Assembly: GCF_000280925.3 (NCBI RefSeq)
Contig: NZ_CP012109.1
Location: 2,066,501 to 2,130,500, forward strand
Origin: Myxococcus hansupus
Lineage (GTDB): Bacteria; Myxococcota; Myxococcia; Myxococcales; Myxococcaceae
DNA length: 64,000 nucleotides
Direction: 5' to 3'
Part shown: piece by piece, positions 23,482 through 31,476 of the stretch
Layout: every line of letters begins with the position of its first letter
Position numbering within the stretch: position 1 is the stretch's first letter
Made by a program: the position numbers and the translations under genes
Notes under the pieces: model-generated
What the model saw: only the letters and a program-made list of their open reading frames with translations
What the model was told of the DNA's origin: nothing
The model's database searches: none

Positions 23482-24327
23482 GTGAGCTCCAAGACGAGTG
23501 TCCTCGAACCGCTGCGCGTCCGTGTCCGTCGCTTCCAGTTCATCATGGGGCTGGGATTCATCGCGCTCGTCGTCGGCTCGATTCTGAGTGTGGCGTTGAC
23601 GCTGCGGCTGAGCGTGCGCATCCAGGCGGTGCCGGTGGGCGTCCTGCGTTTGACGCTGGCGGTGCTGCTGGAGAACCTGTGGGTGCTCGGGGTGCTGCCG
23701 TTGATGTGCTACGGCGCCGCGCGGGTCATGGAGCTGCGGCCGTGGACCACGGGAGGCGGCGCGGCGGTGGCCGGCTCCCTCTTCGTGCACGCGCTGGGCT
23801 TCGTTCAGAACGGCGTGAATGGCTTGTGGCTGGGCGGGTTGGGTTCGTTCCTCAGTCTGGCGGCGTTCGCCGGGGGCGTGGTGCTCAGTGCCCGCGCCGT
23901 GGCCATGGGCCGGGCAGCGGCGGCGGCGCAGACGGTGAAGTCGCAGGCGAAGGCGCAGGAGCGCAAGTCCGAGTACGACGAGTTCCTCCTCGCCGCCGAG
24001 CAAGGCGCCGCGCGGTTGGAGCAGCGGGAGGCGCAGGCCTCCTCGGCCACGGCGCCGGTGACTGCGGAAGCGGGGCCGCAGGGCCCTGTGACGCCGGAGG
24101 CCCCCCAGGCTGCGGACGTCGCGGAGATGGATTCCGAGCAGGCTCCCGCATCTGCCGCGCAGGCTTCCGATGCGGTCGCGGAGCTGGCTCCGGCGGAGGC
24201 GACGCAGTCCGAGGCACTGAAGACCGCCGCGACGTCCGAGGCGGCGGCGCCGCTGGACGCCCCCTCCTCGCCGGTCGAACCGGCCTCCGTTGCCGCTCCT
24301 GCGGAGCGCAAGACGTCCGGGGCCTGA
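23482..24327 (+). CDS. Hypothetical membrane protein with Ala/Glu-rich tail
   Basis: 281 aa from GTG. Four hydrophobic helices occupy about residues 15-145 (short loops, one PWTTGGG loop). A basic, probably cytoplasmic, coiled stretch follows (about 145-175), and then a low-complexity tail rich in Ala, Pro, Glu and Ser up to the end. No family is recognised. The tail-coding DNA is duplicated just after the stop (offset 121 bases, that is 40 codons plus one base), which suggests a tandem protein repeat cut short by a frameshift. It follows truA by 21 bases and may share its transcript. Confidence 0.6.
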   Translation: MSSKTSVLEPLRVRVRRFQFIMGLGFIALVVGSILSVALTLRLSVRIQAVPVGVLRLTLAVLLENLWVLGVLPLMCYGAARVMELRPWTTGGGAAVAGSLFVHALGFVQNGVNGLWLGGLGSFLSLAAFAGGVVLSARAVAMGRAAAAAQTVKSQAKAQERKSEYDEFLLAAEQGAARLEQREAQASSATAPVTAEAGPQGPVTPEAPQAADVAEMDSEQAPASAAQASDAVAELAPAEATQSEALKTAATSEAAAPLDAPSSPVEPASVAAPAERKTSGA

Positions 24328-24334
24328 GCCGACG
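24248..24334 (+). repeat. Direct repeat, copy 1 (coding tail)
   Basis: 87 bases covering the last codons and stop of the membrane-protein gene, matching 24369-24455 with about ten differences. Confidence 0.85.
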
Positions 24335-24368
24335 GCCAAGCCCGGGGCGGTGGCCACTACCACTACGA

Positions 24369-24455
24369 CGCCGCTGAAGGCCCCTTCCGGGCCGGTCGAA
24401 CCGGCCTCCATTGCCGCTCCAGCGGAGCGCAAGACGTCCGAAGCCTGAGCCGACG
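24369..24455 (+). repeat. Direct repeat, copy 2 (beyond the stop)
   Basis: A second copy lies 121 bases on. In the +1-shifted frame it reads through as PTAKPGAVATTTTTPLKAPS... up to a TGA, a natural continuation of the Ala/Pro-rich tail. The region 24328-24565 contains this repeat and no other gene. Confidence 0.8.
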
Positions 24456-24565
24456 CCCCGTTGATTCGGCTCGGACCCGCTGGACACCTCGCACGGTGCC
24501 CAGCGGTCGTGACATCTCCAAGGCTCGCCCCAGTGGCCAAGCCAATCCCGCCCGGCACACAGCGC

Positions 24566-25459
24566 CTACTCGGGGACTTCCTTGGGCTCGCGGACGACGA
24601 GCACATCGCACTTCGCCTCGCGAATCAGGTCCGTCGCAACGCTTCCGAGCAGCGCGTGCGCCACGCCCGAGCGCGCCCGTGTCCCCAGCGCCAGCAGGTC
24701 CGCGCCTTGGTCGTCCACGAACTCGAGGACGATGGAGCGCGAGCCCCCGTTCTCCATCACCATCCGGTATGGCACCCCGAGCCCGTCGAGCTCCCGCCGC
24801 AGCGGCGCGAGCTTGCGCTCCGCGGCGCCCTTGAACGTCTTCTGGTACCGCGTGTGCTCCTTCGTCGTCAGCCCGGGGAACACCGCGTACTCCAGTGGAA
24901 CGTCATAGGCGTGAACCAGCGTCAGCTCGGAGCCGGGCGTCATCAGCGTGGGGACGAAGCCCGCAACGCGGCGTGACGTCGCGTCCGCGTCCACGGCCAC
25001 CACGGGCCGCAAGTAGGACCCGGTGGCCCGCCGGGTGGCGATGAGCACGGGCAGGTTGCCGCGGCGGATGACGTTGTCCGCGGTGGAGCCCAGGAACATG
25101 TTGCGAAGGGGCTTGTCGCCGTGCCGGCCCAGCAGGACGAGCTCCGCGCCAAAGGCTTGTGCCCGGCGCAGGATGGCGTCCACGGGCTTGCCCCGGGCGA
25201 TGTGCGTGTCGACGATGGCGGTGGCGCCTTCGGTCCGCAGCGCCTTGCGGAGCCGCTGGGCGACGCGCTCCAGCTCCCGCGCGGTGGCTTCCAGCGCGCG
25301 AGCGCCCAGCTCCGCCGGCATCCGGCTGGGCAACACGTGCATCAACAACACCTTCGCACCCGGCGCGAGTGGGAGGTGGGCAACCCTCCCCACCGCGTGG
25401 GCGCTCGATTCCGAGAAGTCCGTCGGAACGAGCACCTTGCGAAGCTGCGGCGGCGACAT
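24566..25459 (-). CDS. Universal stress protein with two Usp domains
   Basis: About 297 aa from ATG 25459 (MSPPQLRKVLVPTDFSE). Two tandem UspA folds are seen. The first ends in the ATP-binding loop GRHGDKPLRNMFLGSTADNV and the second in GTRARSGVAHALLGSVATDLI; both keep the G-2x-G-9x-G(S/T) nucleotide-binding spacing. Tandem Usp proteins are cytosolic stress proteins that bind ATP. A longer reading from 25513 was rejected because it adds a Cys/Ala stretch outside the domain and overlaps a large hairpin. It follows the antiporter gene on the same strand but is separated from it by that hairpin. Confidence 0.9.
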   Translation of the reverse strand: MSPPQLRKVLVPTDFSESSAHAVGRVAHLPLAPGAKVLLMHVLPSRMPAELGARALEATARELERVAQRLRKALRTEGATAIVDTHIARGKPVDAILRRAQAFGAELVLLGRHGDKPLRNMFLGSTADNVIRRGNLPVLIATRRATGSYLRPVVAVDADATSRRVAGFVPTLMTPGSELTLVHAYDVPLEYAVFPGLTTKEHTRYQKTFKGAAERKLAPLRRELDGLGVPYRMVMENGGSRSIVLEFVDDQGADLLALGTRARSGVAHALLGSVATDLIREAKCDVLVVREPKEVPE

Positions 25460-25508
25460 CGGCTTTCGTGGTTTCACCCACGCGAGTCTAGAGGCGCACG
25501 CCGCGTCC

Positions 25509-25561
25509 GGCACGGCAATACCGCCTGACTGTCGACTGTCGTCAGGCGGCGATGCCGTGCC
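25509..25561 (-). terminator. Large interrupted palindrome between antiporter and usp genes
   Basis: Two 9-bp stems, GGCACGGCA/TGCCGTGCC (25509-25517 with 25553-25561) and CCGCCTGAC/GTCAGGCGG (25521-25529 with 25541-25549), are separated by a 3-by-3 internal loop and closed by an 11-base loop. It lies 8 bases beyond the antiporter stop. There is no U run, so it may act as a terminator, a stabilising end or a protein site. Confidence 0.45.
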
Positions 25562-25569
25562 GTGAGGAA

Positions 25570-27180
25570 CTACGCGCTCGCGGCGCCCACGACCTTGGGC
25601 GTCTCCTCGTCCTGCGGGACGTGGTTCTCGGCCGCGTCCGCGGCGGCGATGCGTTCGTCAAGCTCCGCGGACAGCTCGGCGAAGGCTTCCTTGCCAATGG
25701 TGGCGGACTGGTAGGCCTTGAGCAGGGAGGCCTTCTCCACCATGAGCACGCGACGGACCGCTTCCTGGTGCTCCTCCTCGTGGAAGCGCATCGACTGCTG
25801 CTTGAGGTCCGCGAGCTCCTTCTCGGCGACGGTCTCCTTCTCCTGGTAGGTCTTTTCGAGCTGAGTCACCACGTCGGCTGGAATCTCCCGGGTGCGGCGC
25901 ATGGCTTCCAGGGCGGCGAGCGCCGCATGAATGGTGCCCAGGCGGCCACGGGCCAACTCGTACTGCTCCTGGTACTCGTCCTTGAGGCCCGTGATGCGCA
26001 GCTTGCGCAGCAGCGGCGCCATGGTGAGGCCCTGGAAGACGATGGAGAGCACCACCACGCCGAACGTCATGTTCACCAGCAACTCGCGGTGCGCGAAGTT
26101 GTTGGGGAGACCGAGCACCAGCACCATGGAGATGGCGCCACGCAGACCGCTCCACGTGAGGACCGCGCTCCAGGTCCAGGGCATCTTCTCCTTGGTGAAG
26201 CGCAGCAGTGAGGACACGCCGTAGACGACCACCGCGCGCGCGACCAGCACCACCACGTAGGCCACGAGAATGGGCTTCCAGGAGGCCAGCAGCGAGCTGA
26301 GGTTCACCTCCAGCCCGATGAGGAGGAACACCACGGAGTTGAGCGCGAAAGCCAGGTACTCCCAGAAGCTGTTCACCGCGATCCGGGTGGCGGGGCTCAT
26401 GCCTTGGTGCGAGGCCCAGTTGCCGCACAGCATGCCGGCCACCACCGTCGCGATGACGCCCGAATAGTGGAAGTGCTCGGCGACGACGAAAGAGCCATAG
26501 GCGGCGATGACGGTGAGGGTGATTTCCACCATGGCGTCGTCAATGCGCTTGATGATCTGCGAGGCTCCGTAACCGACGGCGCTGCCCACCAGCACGCCCA
26601 TGCCGAAGACCTTGGTGAAGTTGGCGAGGGCTCCGCCCACGGTGAACTCTCCCCCCATGGCCACGGCGACGATGAGCGTGAAGAGCACGACCGCCGCGCC
26701 ATCGTTCAACAGGCTTTCGCCCTCCACCAGCAGGAGCAGCCGCTTGGGCGCCCCCAGGGACTTGAACAGCGCCACCACGGCGATGGGGTCGGTGGAGACG
26801 ATGACCGACGCGAACACCAACGCGGACAGCATGCCGAAGCCGTGGACGAAGTGCAGCCCGTCCACCACGCGGGTCAGGAACAAGGCCGTGAGCCCGGCGG
26901 AGGCCACGAGTCCTGGAATGGCCAGCGCGTGGATGGCCAGCTTGTTCTTCCAGAACTTGCGGAACTCGACGTGGAAGGCCGCTTCGAAGAGCAGGCCCGG
27001 CAAGATGATGGCGAAGAGCAGCTCCTTCGTGAGGTGCGGCGGCTCGAACGCCTTGAACGCTCCCAACAGCACGCCCGCGACGACGAGGGCAACCGTATAG
27101 GGGATTTTGAAGTACCGCGCGGCGATGGCCACAGCGGTCGCGATGGCGAAAACCAGTACGAAGGCCAACTCGAAATGCAT
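25570..27180 (-). CDS. CPA1-family Na+/H+ antiporter (NhaP-type)
   Basis: 536 aa with about twelve transmembrane helices and a cytoplasmic coiled tail (about residues 420-536). The family core is clear: STDPIAVVALFK and, after it, LVEGESLLNDGAAVVLF with the Asn-Asp pair of CPA1 exchangers. Later segments read TWSGLRGAISMVLVLGLP. It exchanges Na+ or K+ for protons in the inner membrane and helps pH and salt balance. The tail, rich in Glu and Lys, is typical for regulation of NhaP proteins. It is divergent from the TVP38-type gene (187-base gap). Confidence 0.9.
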   Translation of the reverse strand: MHFELAFVLVFAIATAVAIAARYFKIPYTVALVVAGVLLGAFKAFEPPHLTKELLFAIILPGLLFEAAFHVEFRKFWKNKLAIHALAIPGLVASAGLTALFLTRVVDGLHFVHGFGMLSALVFASVIVSTDPIAVVALFKSLGAPKRLLLLVEGESLLNDGAAVVLFTLIVAVAMGGEFTVGGALANFTKVFGMGVLVGSAVGYGASQIIKRIDDAMVEITLTVIAAYGSFVVAEHFHYSGVIATVVAGMLCGNWASHQGMSPATRIAVNSFWEYLAFALNSVVFLLIGLEVNLSSLLASWKPILVAYVVVLVARAVVVYGVSSLLRFTKEKMPWTWSAVLTWSGLRGAISMVLVLGLPNNFAHRELLVNMTFGVVVLSIVFQGLTMAPLLRKLRITGLKDEYQEQYELARGRLGTIHAALAALEAMRRTREIPADVVTQLEKTYQEKETVAEKELADLKQQSMRFHEEEHQEAVRRVLMVEKASLLKAYQSATIGKEAFAELSAELDERIAAADAAENHVPQDEETPKVVGAASA

Positions 27181-27367
27181 CGTCCCTTACCCGTTTGGAT
27201 CCAAAGCGCCGGACCTTAGCGCAGTTGCGCAGAACACAGTCGCACACGATGTGCTTCTTGCGAGCAGGGGAAGTGCCGCATATTGCCAGGGCAAGGCGTA
27301 TTGCAAGGCTCCATCCCCACGCCTGCCCGCTCTTGCCTCCTGGCATGACGCTTCCCAGCTTTGTGCC

Positions 27368-28192
27368 ATGTCCAAGCACCCCCGCTCCAAGGGAGGACGG
27401 TTGAGCGCGGGTCTCAAGCTCATCGGACCGCTCTGCGTCTCCATCGGACTGCTCGTCGGGCTGCGGCTCTTGGGGCCGCAGTATCTGGATCAGCGAACGC
27501 TGTCGGAGTGGCTCCGGCCGCTCGGCGCGCTGGCGCCCGTGGCCTTCGTCGCGCTGCTCGCGGTGCGGCCGGTGACGCTGCTGCCCGGGCAGCTCTTCAC
27601 GGCGGTGGGGGGCATCCTCTTCGGCATGGCCATGGGCACGGCCTACGCGCTGGTGGGGACGCTGCTGGCCACGGGGCTCATCCACTTCCTGGCGCGCAAG
27701 CTGGGGCGCAAGCCCATGCGGCGGCTGGCCGGGGACAAGCACCCCGTGTTCGAGCGCGCGGCGAAGAATCACGGCTTCCAGATTGGCTTCCTGGCCTGCA
27801 TCAACTCGGTGATTCCCGCGGATGTGATGTTGGCCACGGCGGCCGCGTCCGGGGCCCGCTATGGCCCGCTGGCGCTGGGGGCGGTGGTGGGCACCATCCC
27901 GGGGACGCTGCTCACGACGCTCTTCGGCAGCTCGCTGGGGCAGGGGCGGACGTGGATGACCGCGGTGTCCGCCACCGGCATGGTGCTGAGCCTGCTGCTG
28001 GGGCTCGTGCTGGGGCGGAGGTTGATGCGGGAGCTGCTCGCGAAGGAAGCGCCTTCAAGCCCCGAGGGCGAGGCGCCTCCTTCGCGCGAGCGGCCCGGGC
28101 ACGCGCGCCCGGGCCGGGGAACCACGGAGCCTACGGGTAGCAGGCAGCCTGACGCAGTGCCGTGTCTTCCGGCAGCCCCAGTGCGACGTTGA
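27368..28192 (+). CDS. TVP38/TMEM64 (VTT-domain) membrane protein
   Basis: 274 aa from ATG 27368 (MSKHPRSKGG). Five to six helices are predicted, with the VTT/DedA-like core: VRPVTLLPGQLFTAVGGILFG, GTLLATGLIHFLARKLG and INSVIPADVMLATAAASG, then GTIPGTLL. Proteins of this superfamily are thought to move lipids across the inner membrane. The longer upstream reading lacks family character. The last 62 bases run antisense into the end of argC, so the Arg/Pro-rich C-terminal tail (about 45 residues) is probably unstructured. Confidence 0.8.
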   Translation: MSKHPRSKGGRLSAGLKLIGPLCVSIGLLVGLRLLGPQYLDQRTLSEWLRPLGALAPVAFVALLAVRPVTLLPGQLFTAVGGILFGMAMGTAYALVGTLLATGLIHFLARKLGRKPMRRLAGDKHPVFERAAKNHGFQIGFLACINSVIPADVMLATAAASGARYGPLALGAVVGTIPGTLLTTLFGSSLGQGRTWMTAVSATGMVLSLLLGLVLGRRLMRELLAKEAPSSPEGEAPPSRERPGHARPGRGTTEPTGSRQPDAVPCLPAAPVRR

Positions 28193-29198
28193 AGTTCTGC
28201 ACCGCCTGGCCGGCCATGCCCTTCACCAGGTTGTCGAGCGCGGCCATCACCGCCACCGAGCGGCCCTTGGTGGCCACCGCGATGTCGCAGAAGTTGCTGC
28301 CGGCCACCGCGGCGATGCGCGGCGTGCCCTCGACGATGCGCACGAACTTCGAGCCCTCGTAGTAGCGGCGGTACTTCTCCATCAGCGACGCCGTCACCAC
28401 CGCGCCGCCGTGCTCCGGCCACTCGAACTGCACGGTGGCGAAGATGCCGCGAACCATGGGCGCCGAGTGCGGCACGAAGGCCAGCCGGTGCCGCTGCGCG
28501 CCGTGGGCCACCAGCATGACCTCCACCTCGGCCTCGTGCTGGTGCTCCAGCGGCTTGTACGCGCGGAAGTCATGCGCACGCGTCGGGTGGTGCGTGCCCT
28601 CGCCGGGCAGCGAGCCCGAGCCGGACGAGCCCGTGACACCCGACACGGCGAGCAGCCCCAGGCCCGGCGTGGAGGCGATGGGCAGCAGCGCGAGCTGCAC
28701 CGCGGTGGCGAAGCAGCCCGGGTTGGCGATGCGCTTGGCCGTCTTCACCGCGTCGCGCTTCCACTCGGTGAGGCCGTACGTGAAGGTGCCCAGCAGCTCG
28801 GGCGAGGGGTGGGGGCGGCCGTAGGCGCCCGCGTAGCGGCCCGGGTGGTCCAGCCGGAAGTCGGAGGACAGGTCGATGAGCAGCAGGCGCTCGGCGATGC
28901 CGACGTCCGCCCACTGCTTCTCCAGGCCCGCGAACTGCTTGGCCAGCTCGCCGTGACCCAGCGCGCTGAAGACGACGGGCTGCTGACAGTCCGCCAGCCA
29001 CTTCCAGTCGGGCTCACCTTCGAAGCGGCCCTCCACCAGGCCGCGCAGGTGCGGGTGGACCTTGTGGATGGGCTCGCCGGCGTGGTGCCGCGACACCGCG
29101 CGGATGCTGCCCACCGCGGGGTGACCGGAGAGAATGCGCAAGAGCTCGCCGCCGCCGAAGCCGGAGGCACCCAGGATGTAGATGTTGACCTGCGTCAT
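28131..29198 (-). CDS. argC: N-acetyl-gamma-glutamyl-phosphate reductase
   Basis: 355 aa. It reduces N-acyl-glutamyl phosphate to the semialdehyde with NADPH, the third step of arginine synthesis. The nucleotide loop ILGASGFGGGELLR is at the N-terminus and the catalytic Cys lies in ANPGCFAT. Further family segments are SGVTGSSGSG and HRLAFVPHSAPMVRG. ATG 29198 overlaps the stop of the P-loop gene (ATGA). It is the last gene of the arginine operon. Whether its substrate carries an acetyl or another acyl group depends on the pathway variant (see the transcarbamylase). Confidence 0.93.
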   Translation of the reverse strand: MTQVNIYILGASGFGGGELLRILSGHPAVGSIRAVSRHHAGEPIHKVHPHLRGLVEGRFEGEPDWKWLADCQQPVVFSALGHGELAKQFAGLEKQWADVGIAERLLLIDLSSDFRLDHPGRYAGAYGRPHPSPELLGTFTYGLTEWKRDAVKTAKRIANPGCFATAVQLALLPIASTPGLGLLAVSGVTGSSGSGSLPGEGTHHPTRAHDFRAYKPLEHQHEAEVEVMLVAHGAQRHRLAFVPHSAPMVRGIFATVQFEWPEHGGAVVTASLMEKYRRYYEGSKFVRIVEGTPRIAAVAGSNFCDIAVATKGRSVAVMAALDNLVKGMAGQAVQNFNVALGLPEDTALRQAACYP

Positions 29199-30256
29199 GA
29201 CTTCCTCCCCGCGCCCAGCTTGGGGGCGAGCTTTTCCAGGATGAGTCCGCCCAGCGCCGCCGCGTCCGCGCGGGCGTTGCGAGCGGGGATGCCCACCACC
29301 TGCTCCACGAAGCGAACGCCCACGGCGTTGTCCGTGGCCGGTCCGGCCACCACGTCCACGTCGATGCCGTACGCCTCGCGCAGGTGCCGCACGCCGCCGG
29401 ACGCGCCCACCGGGTCGTTGGCGCACAGCACCCACGCCCCCGCCAGGCTCTTGAGCTCCGGGTCCGCGAGGATGCCCTGCACGCCGTACTCGCCCATGAT
29501 GCCGTCACCCGTCTCCGCGACGATGACGTCCACGTTCTCCGCCGCCAGCTCGGAGAAGAGCACCCGCGCCACGCGCGCGCCCGTGCGGGGCCCCGTGCAG
29601 ACGATGCCCGCGTCCGTGAAGTCCATCACCACGTCCGCGCCGGAGTCCTGCATGCTCAGCGTGTCGCGCATCAGCGACACGCCCGTCAGCTTGGCTCCGC
29701 CCACGCGGAAGCCCGCCTGCGCCAGCTTGCGCACCATGGCCGCGGCGGCGAACGTCTTGCCCGCGTTCATGCAGGTGCCCACCACGTAGACGACGGGGCA
29801 CTTCACCGGGGACGAGGTGCCCTTCAGCGCGCCGGACGACACGTGCGCCGGCTGCCCGGTGCGCGACATCAGCTCCGGGAACTCCAGCACCTGGCCCAGC
29901 ACCTCGGCCTCGAAGGGCAGGCCCACGCCGTGGTTGTGCGAGGTGCACTTGCCGATGACGCCGCCCATGTTGAGCACGTGCAGCCGCTCGCCCACGGTGA
30001 CGGTTTCGGGCACCACGCCCTCGTAGCCGTGCAGCGCGTTGCGGTGGCCCAGCGCGCCCACGACGATGTCGCCCGCGTGCAGCGTGACGAGCCGCCCGTG
30101 TACGTCCTCGAGCTGGTTGTAGGTGCTCTTGTCCCCGTGGATGCGAACGGCCACCACGGCGCCTTCCTCGGCCTTCACCTCATGGGCGAGGTGAACCGTC
30201 CGGCCCAGGCCGAGGTTGCGGGTGACGCTGCCCACCTTGTCGACGAAAACCTTCAT
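29195..30256 (-). CDS. P-loop NTPase of unknown function in the arginine operon
   Basis: 353 aa. Residues 1-145 form a beta-rich N-terminal domain with no known family. Residue 160 begins a Walker A of the deviant kind GTCMNAGKT, followed by an alternating strand-helix domain with SLMRDTLSMQDSGADVV and VIVAETGDGIMGEYG, like the CobQ/MobB/dethiobiotin-synthetase group and DUF1611 proteins. No pathway enzyme of arginine synthesis has this fold. It is locked in the operon: it follows argG by 7 bases and overlaps argC by four (ATGA). A role as an accessory ligase, carrier or regulator is possible; nothing in the sequence decides. Confidence 0.7.
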   Translation of the reverse strand: MKVFVDKVGSVTRNLGLGRTVHLAHEVKAEEGAVVAVRIHGDKSTYNQLEDVHGRLVTLHAGDIVVGALGHRNALHGYEGVVPETVTVGERLHVLNMGGVIGKCTSHNHGVGLPFEAEVLGQVLEFPELMSRTGQPAHVSSGALKGTSSPVKCPVVYVVGTCMNAGKTFAAAAMVRKLAQAGFRVGGAKLTGVSLMRDTLSMQDSGADVVMDFTDAGIVCTGPRTGARVARVLFSELAAENVDVIVAETGDGIMGEYGVQGILADPELKSLAGAWVLCANDPVGASGGVRHLREAYGIDVDVVAGPATDNAVGVRFVEQVVGIPARNARADAAALGGLILEKLAPKLGAGRKS

Positions 30257-30263
30257 GGCACCC

Positions 30264-31451
30264 TCACTTCGCGCGATGCGAGAGCATCTGCGCGACGCCG
30301 TACAGCTTGGCGAAGCCCGCGGCTTCCGAGCCGTTCCACAACACGTTGGCCTCTCCGTACGTCGCCACCTTCGCATCCATCAGCGAATGGGGCGAACGCA
30401 CGCCCTCCACCACCTGCGTGCGCGCGTGCAGCACCAGCCGCACCTCACCCGTCACGCGCTCCTGCGACGAGGTGAGGAACGCCTCCAGGTCCTTCACGAG
30501 CGGGTCGAAGAAGTGCCCCTCGTGCAGCAGCGAACCGTAGAGGTTGCCCATCGACTCCTTCCAGAAGAGCTGCTTGCCGGAGAGCACCAGCTTCTCCAGC
30601 TCGCGGTGCGCGGTGACGAGCAGGTGCGCCGCCGGCGCCTCGAAGCCCACCCGGCCCTTGATGCCCAGGATGGTGTCGCCCAGGTGGATGCCCCGGCCGA
30701 TGCCGTAGGTGCGCCCCAGCGCGTTGAGCGCCTCCACCAGCTTCACGGGCCCCAGCTTCTCGCCGTCCAGCGACACGGGGACGCCCTTCTCGAAGCCAAT
30801 CGTGAGCGGGCGCGGCTTCAAGTCCTGGGGCAGCTCGCCGCCGGGGAAGGCCGCCTCGGGCAGCGCCTTCCAGGAGTCCAGCGTCTCGGCGCCGCCCACG
30901 GAGGTGCCCCACATGCCCTCGTTGACGGAGTAGGAGCCCAGCTTCGGCGGCATGTGGACGCCGCGCTCGGCCAGGTAGGCCAGCTCCTGCTGCCGGCTGA
31001 GGGACAGCGTGCGGATGGGCGTGAGCAGCTCCAGCTCCGGCGCCAGCGAGCGGAAGGCCACGTCGAAGCGCACCTGGTCATTGCCCGCGCCCGTGCTGCC
31101 GTGCGCCAGCGCCTGGGTGCCCTTCTCGCGCGCCACGCGGACCACCTCCACCGCCTGGCAGGCCCGCTCGGCGGACACGCTCAGGGGGTAGACCTGGCCG
31201 CGCAGCACGTTGCCGGCGATGAGGTAGCGCAGGTAGCCCTGGAAGAGCGTCTCGCGCGCGTCCACCGTCACGTGCTCCACCGCGCCCAACTGCTTGGCCA
31301 GCGCGGCGATGCGCTCCAACTGCTCGGGCGGGAAGCCGCCCGTGTCCACGGTGACGGTGGTGACGTCGTAGCCCTGCTCGCGCAGGTAGACGGTGCAGAA
31401 AGCGGTATCGAGTCCGCCGGAGAAGGCCAGCACCACGTTCTTCTTGCTCAT
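30264..31451 (-). CDS. argG: Argininosuccinate synthase
   Basis: 395 aa, normal length. It joins citrulline and aspartate with ATP. The N-terminal PP-loop VVLAFSGGLDTAF (residues 6-18) is intact, then GYDVTTVTVDTGG and AHGSTGAGNDQVRFD, which binds ATP and citrulline, and SVNEGMWGTSVGG. ATG 31451 was chosen because it places the PP-loop at the usual distance from the start; the longer reading upstream is Pro/Arg-rich and not conserved in character. It lies between argH and the P-loop gene in a tight operon. Confidence 0.95.
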   Translation of the reverse strand: MSKKNVVLAFSGGLDTAFCTVYLREQGYDVTTVTVDTGGFPPEQLERIAALAKQLGAVEHVTVDARETLFQGYLRYLIAGNVLRGQVYPLSVSAERACQAVEVVRVAREKGTQALAHGSTGAGNDQVRFDVAFRSLAPELELLTPIRTLSLSRQQELAYLAERGVHMPPKLGSYSVNEGMWGTSVGGAETLDSWKALPEAAFPGGELPQDLKPRPLTIGFEKGVPVSLDGEKLGPVKLVEALNALGRTYGIGRGIHLGDTILGIKGRVGFEAPAAHLLVTAHRELEKLVLSGKQLFWKESMGNLYGSLLHEGHFFDPLVKDLEAFLTSSQERVTGEVRLVLHARTQVVEGVRSPHSLMDAKVATYGEANVLWNGSEAAGFAKLYGVAQMLSHRAK

Positions 31452-31476
31452 GATTCGCTCCTCGCGGGGATGCATT

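Noticed and set aside
22648..24606. 652-aa antisense reading across truA and the membrane gene
   Set aside because: Composition of a GC-bias shadow (Arg, Gly, His, Leu), while both sense genes have clear family motifs or membrane helices.
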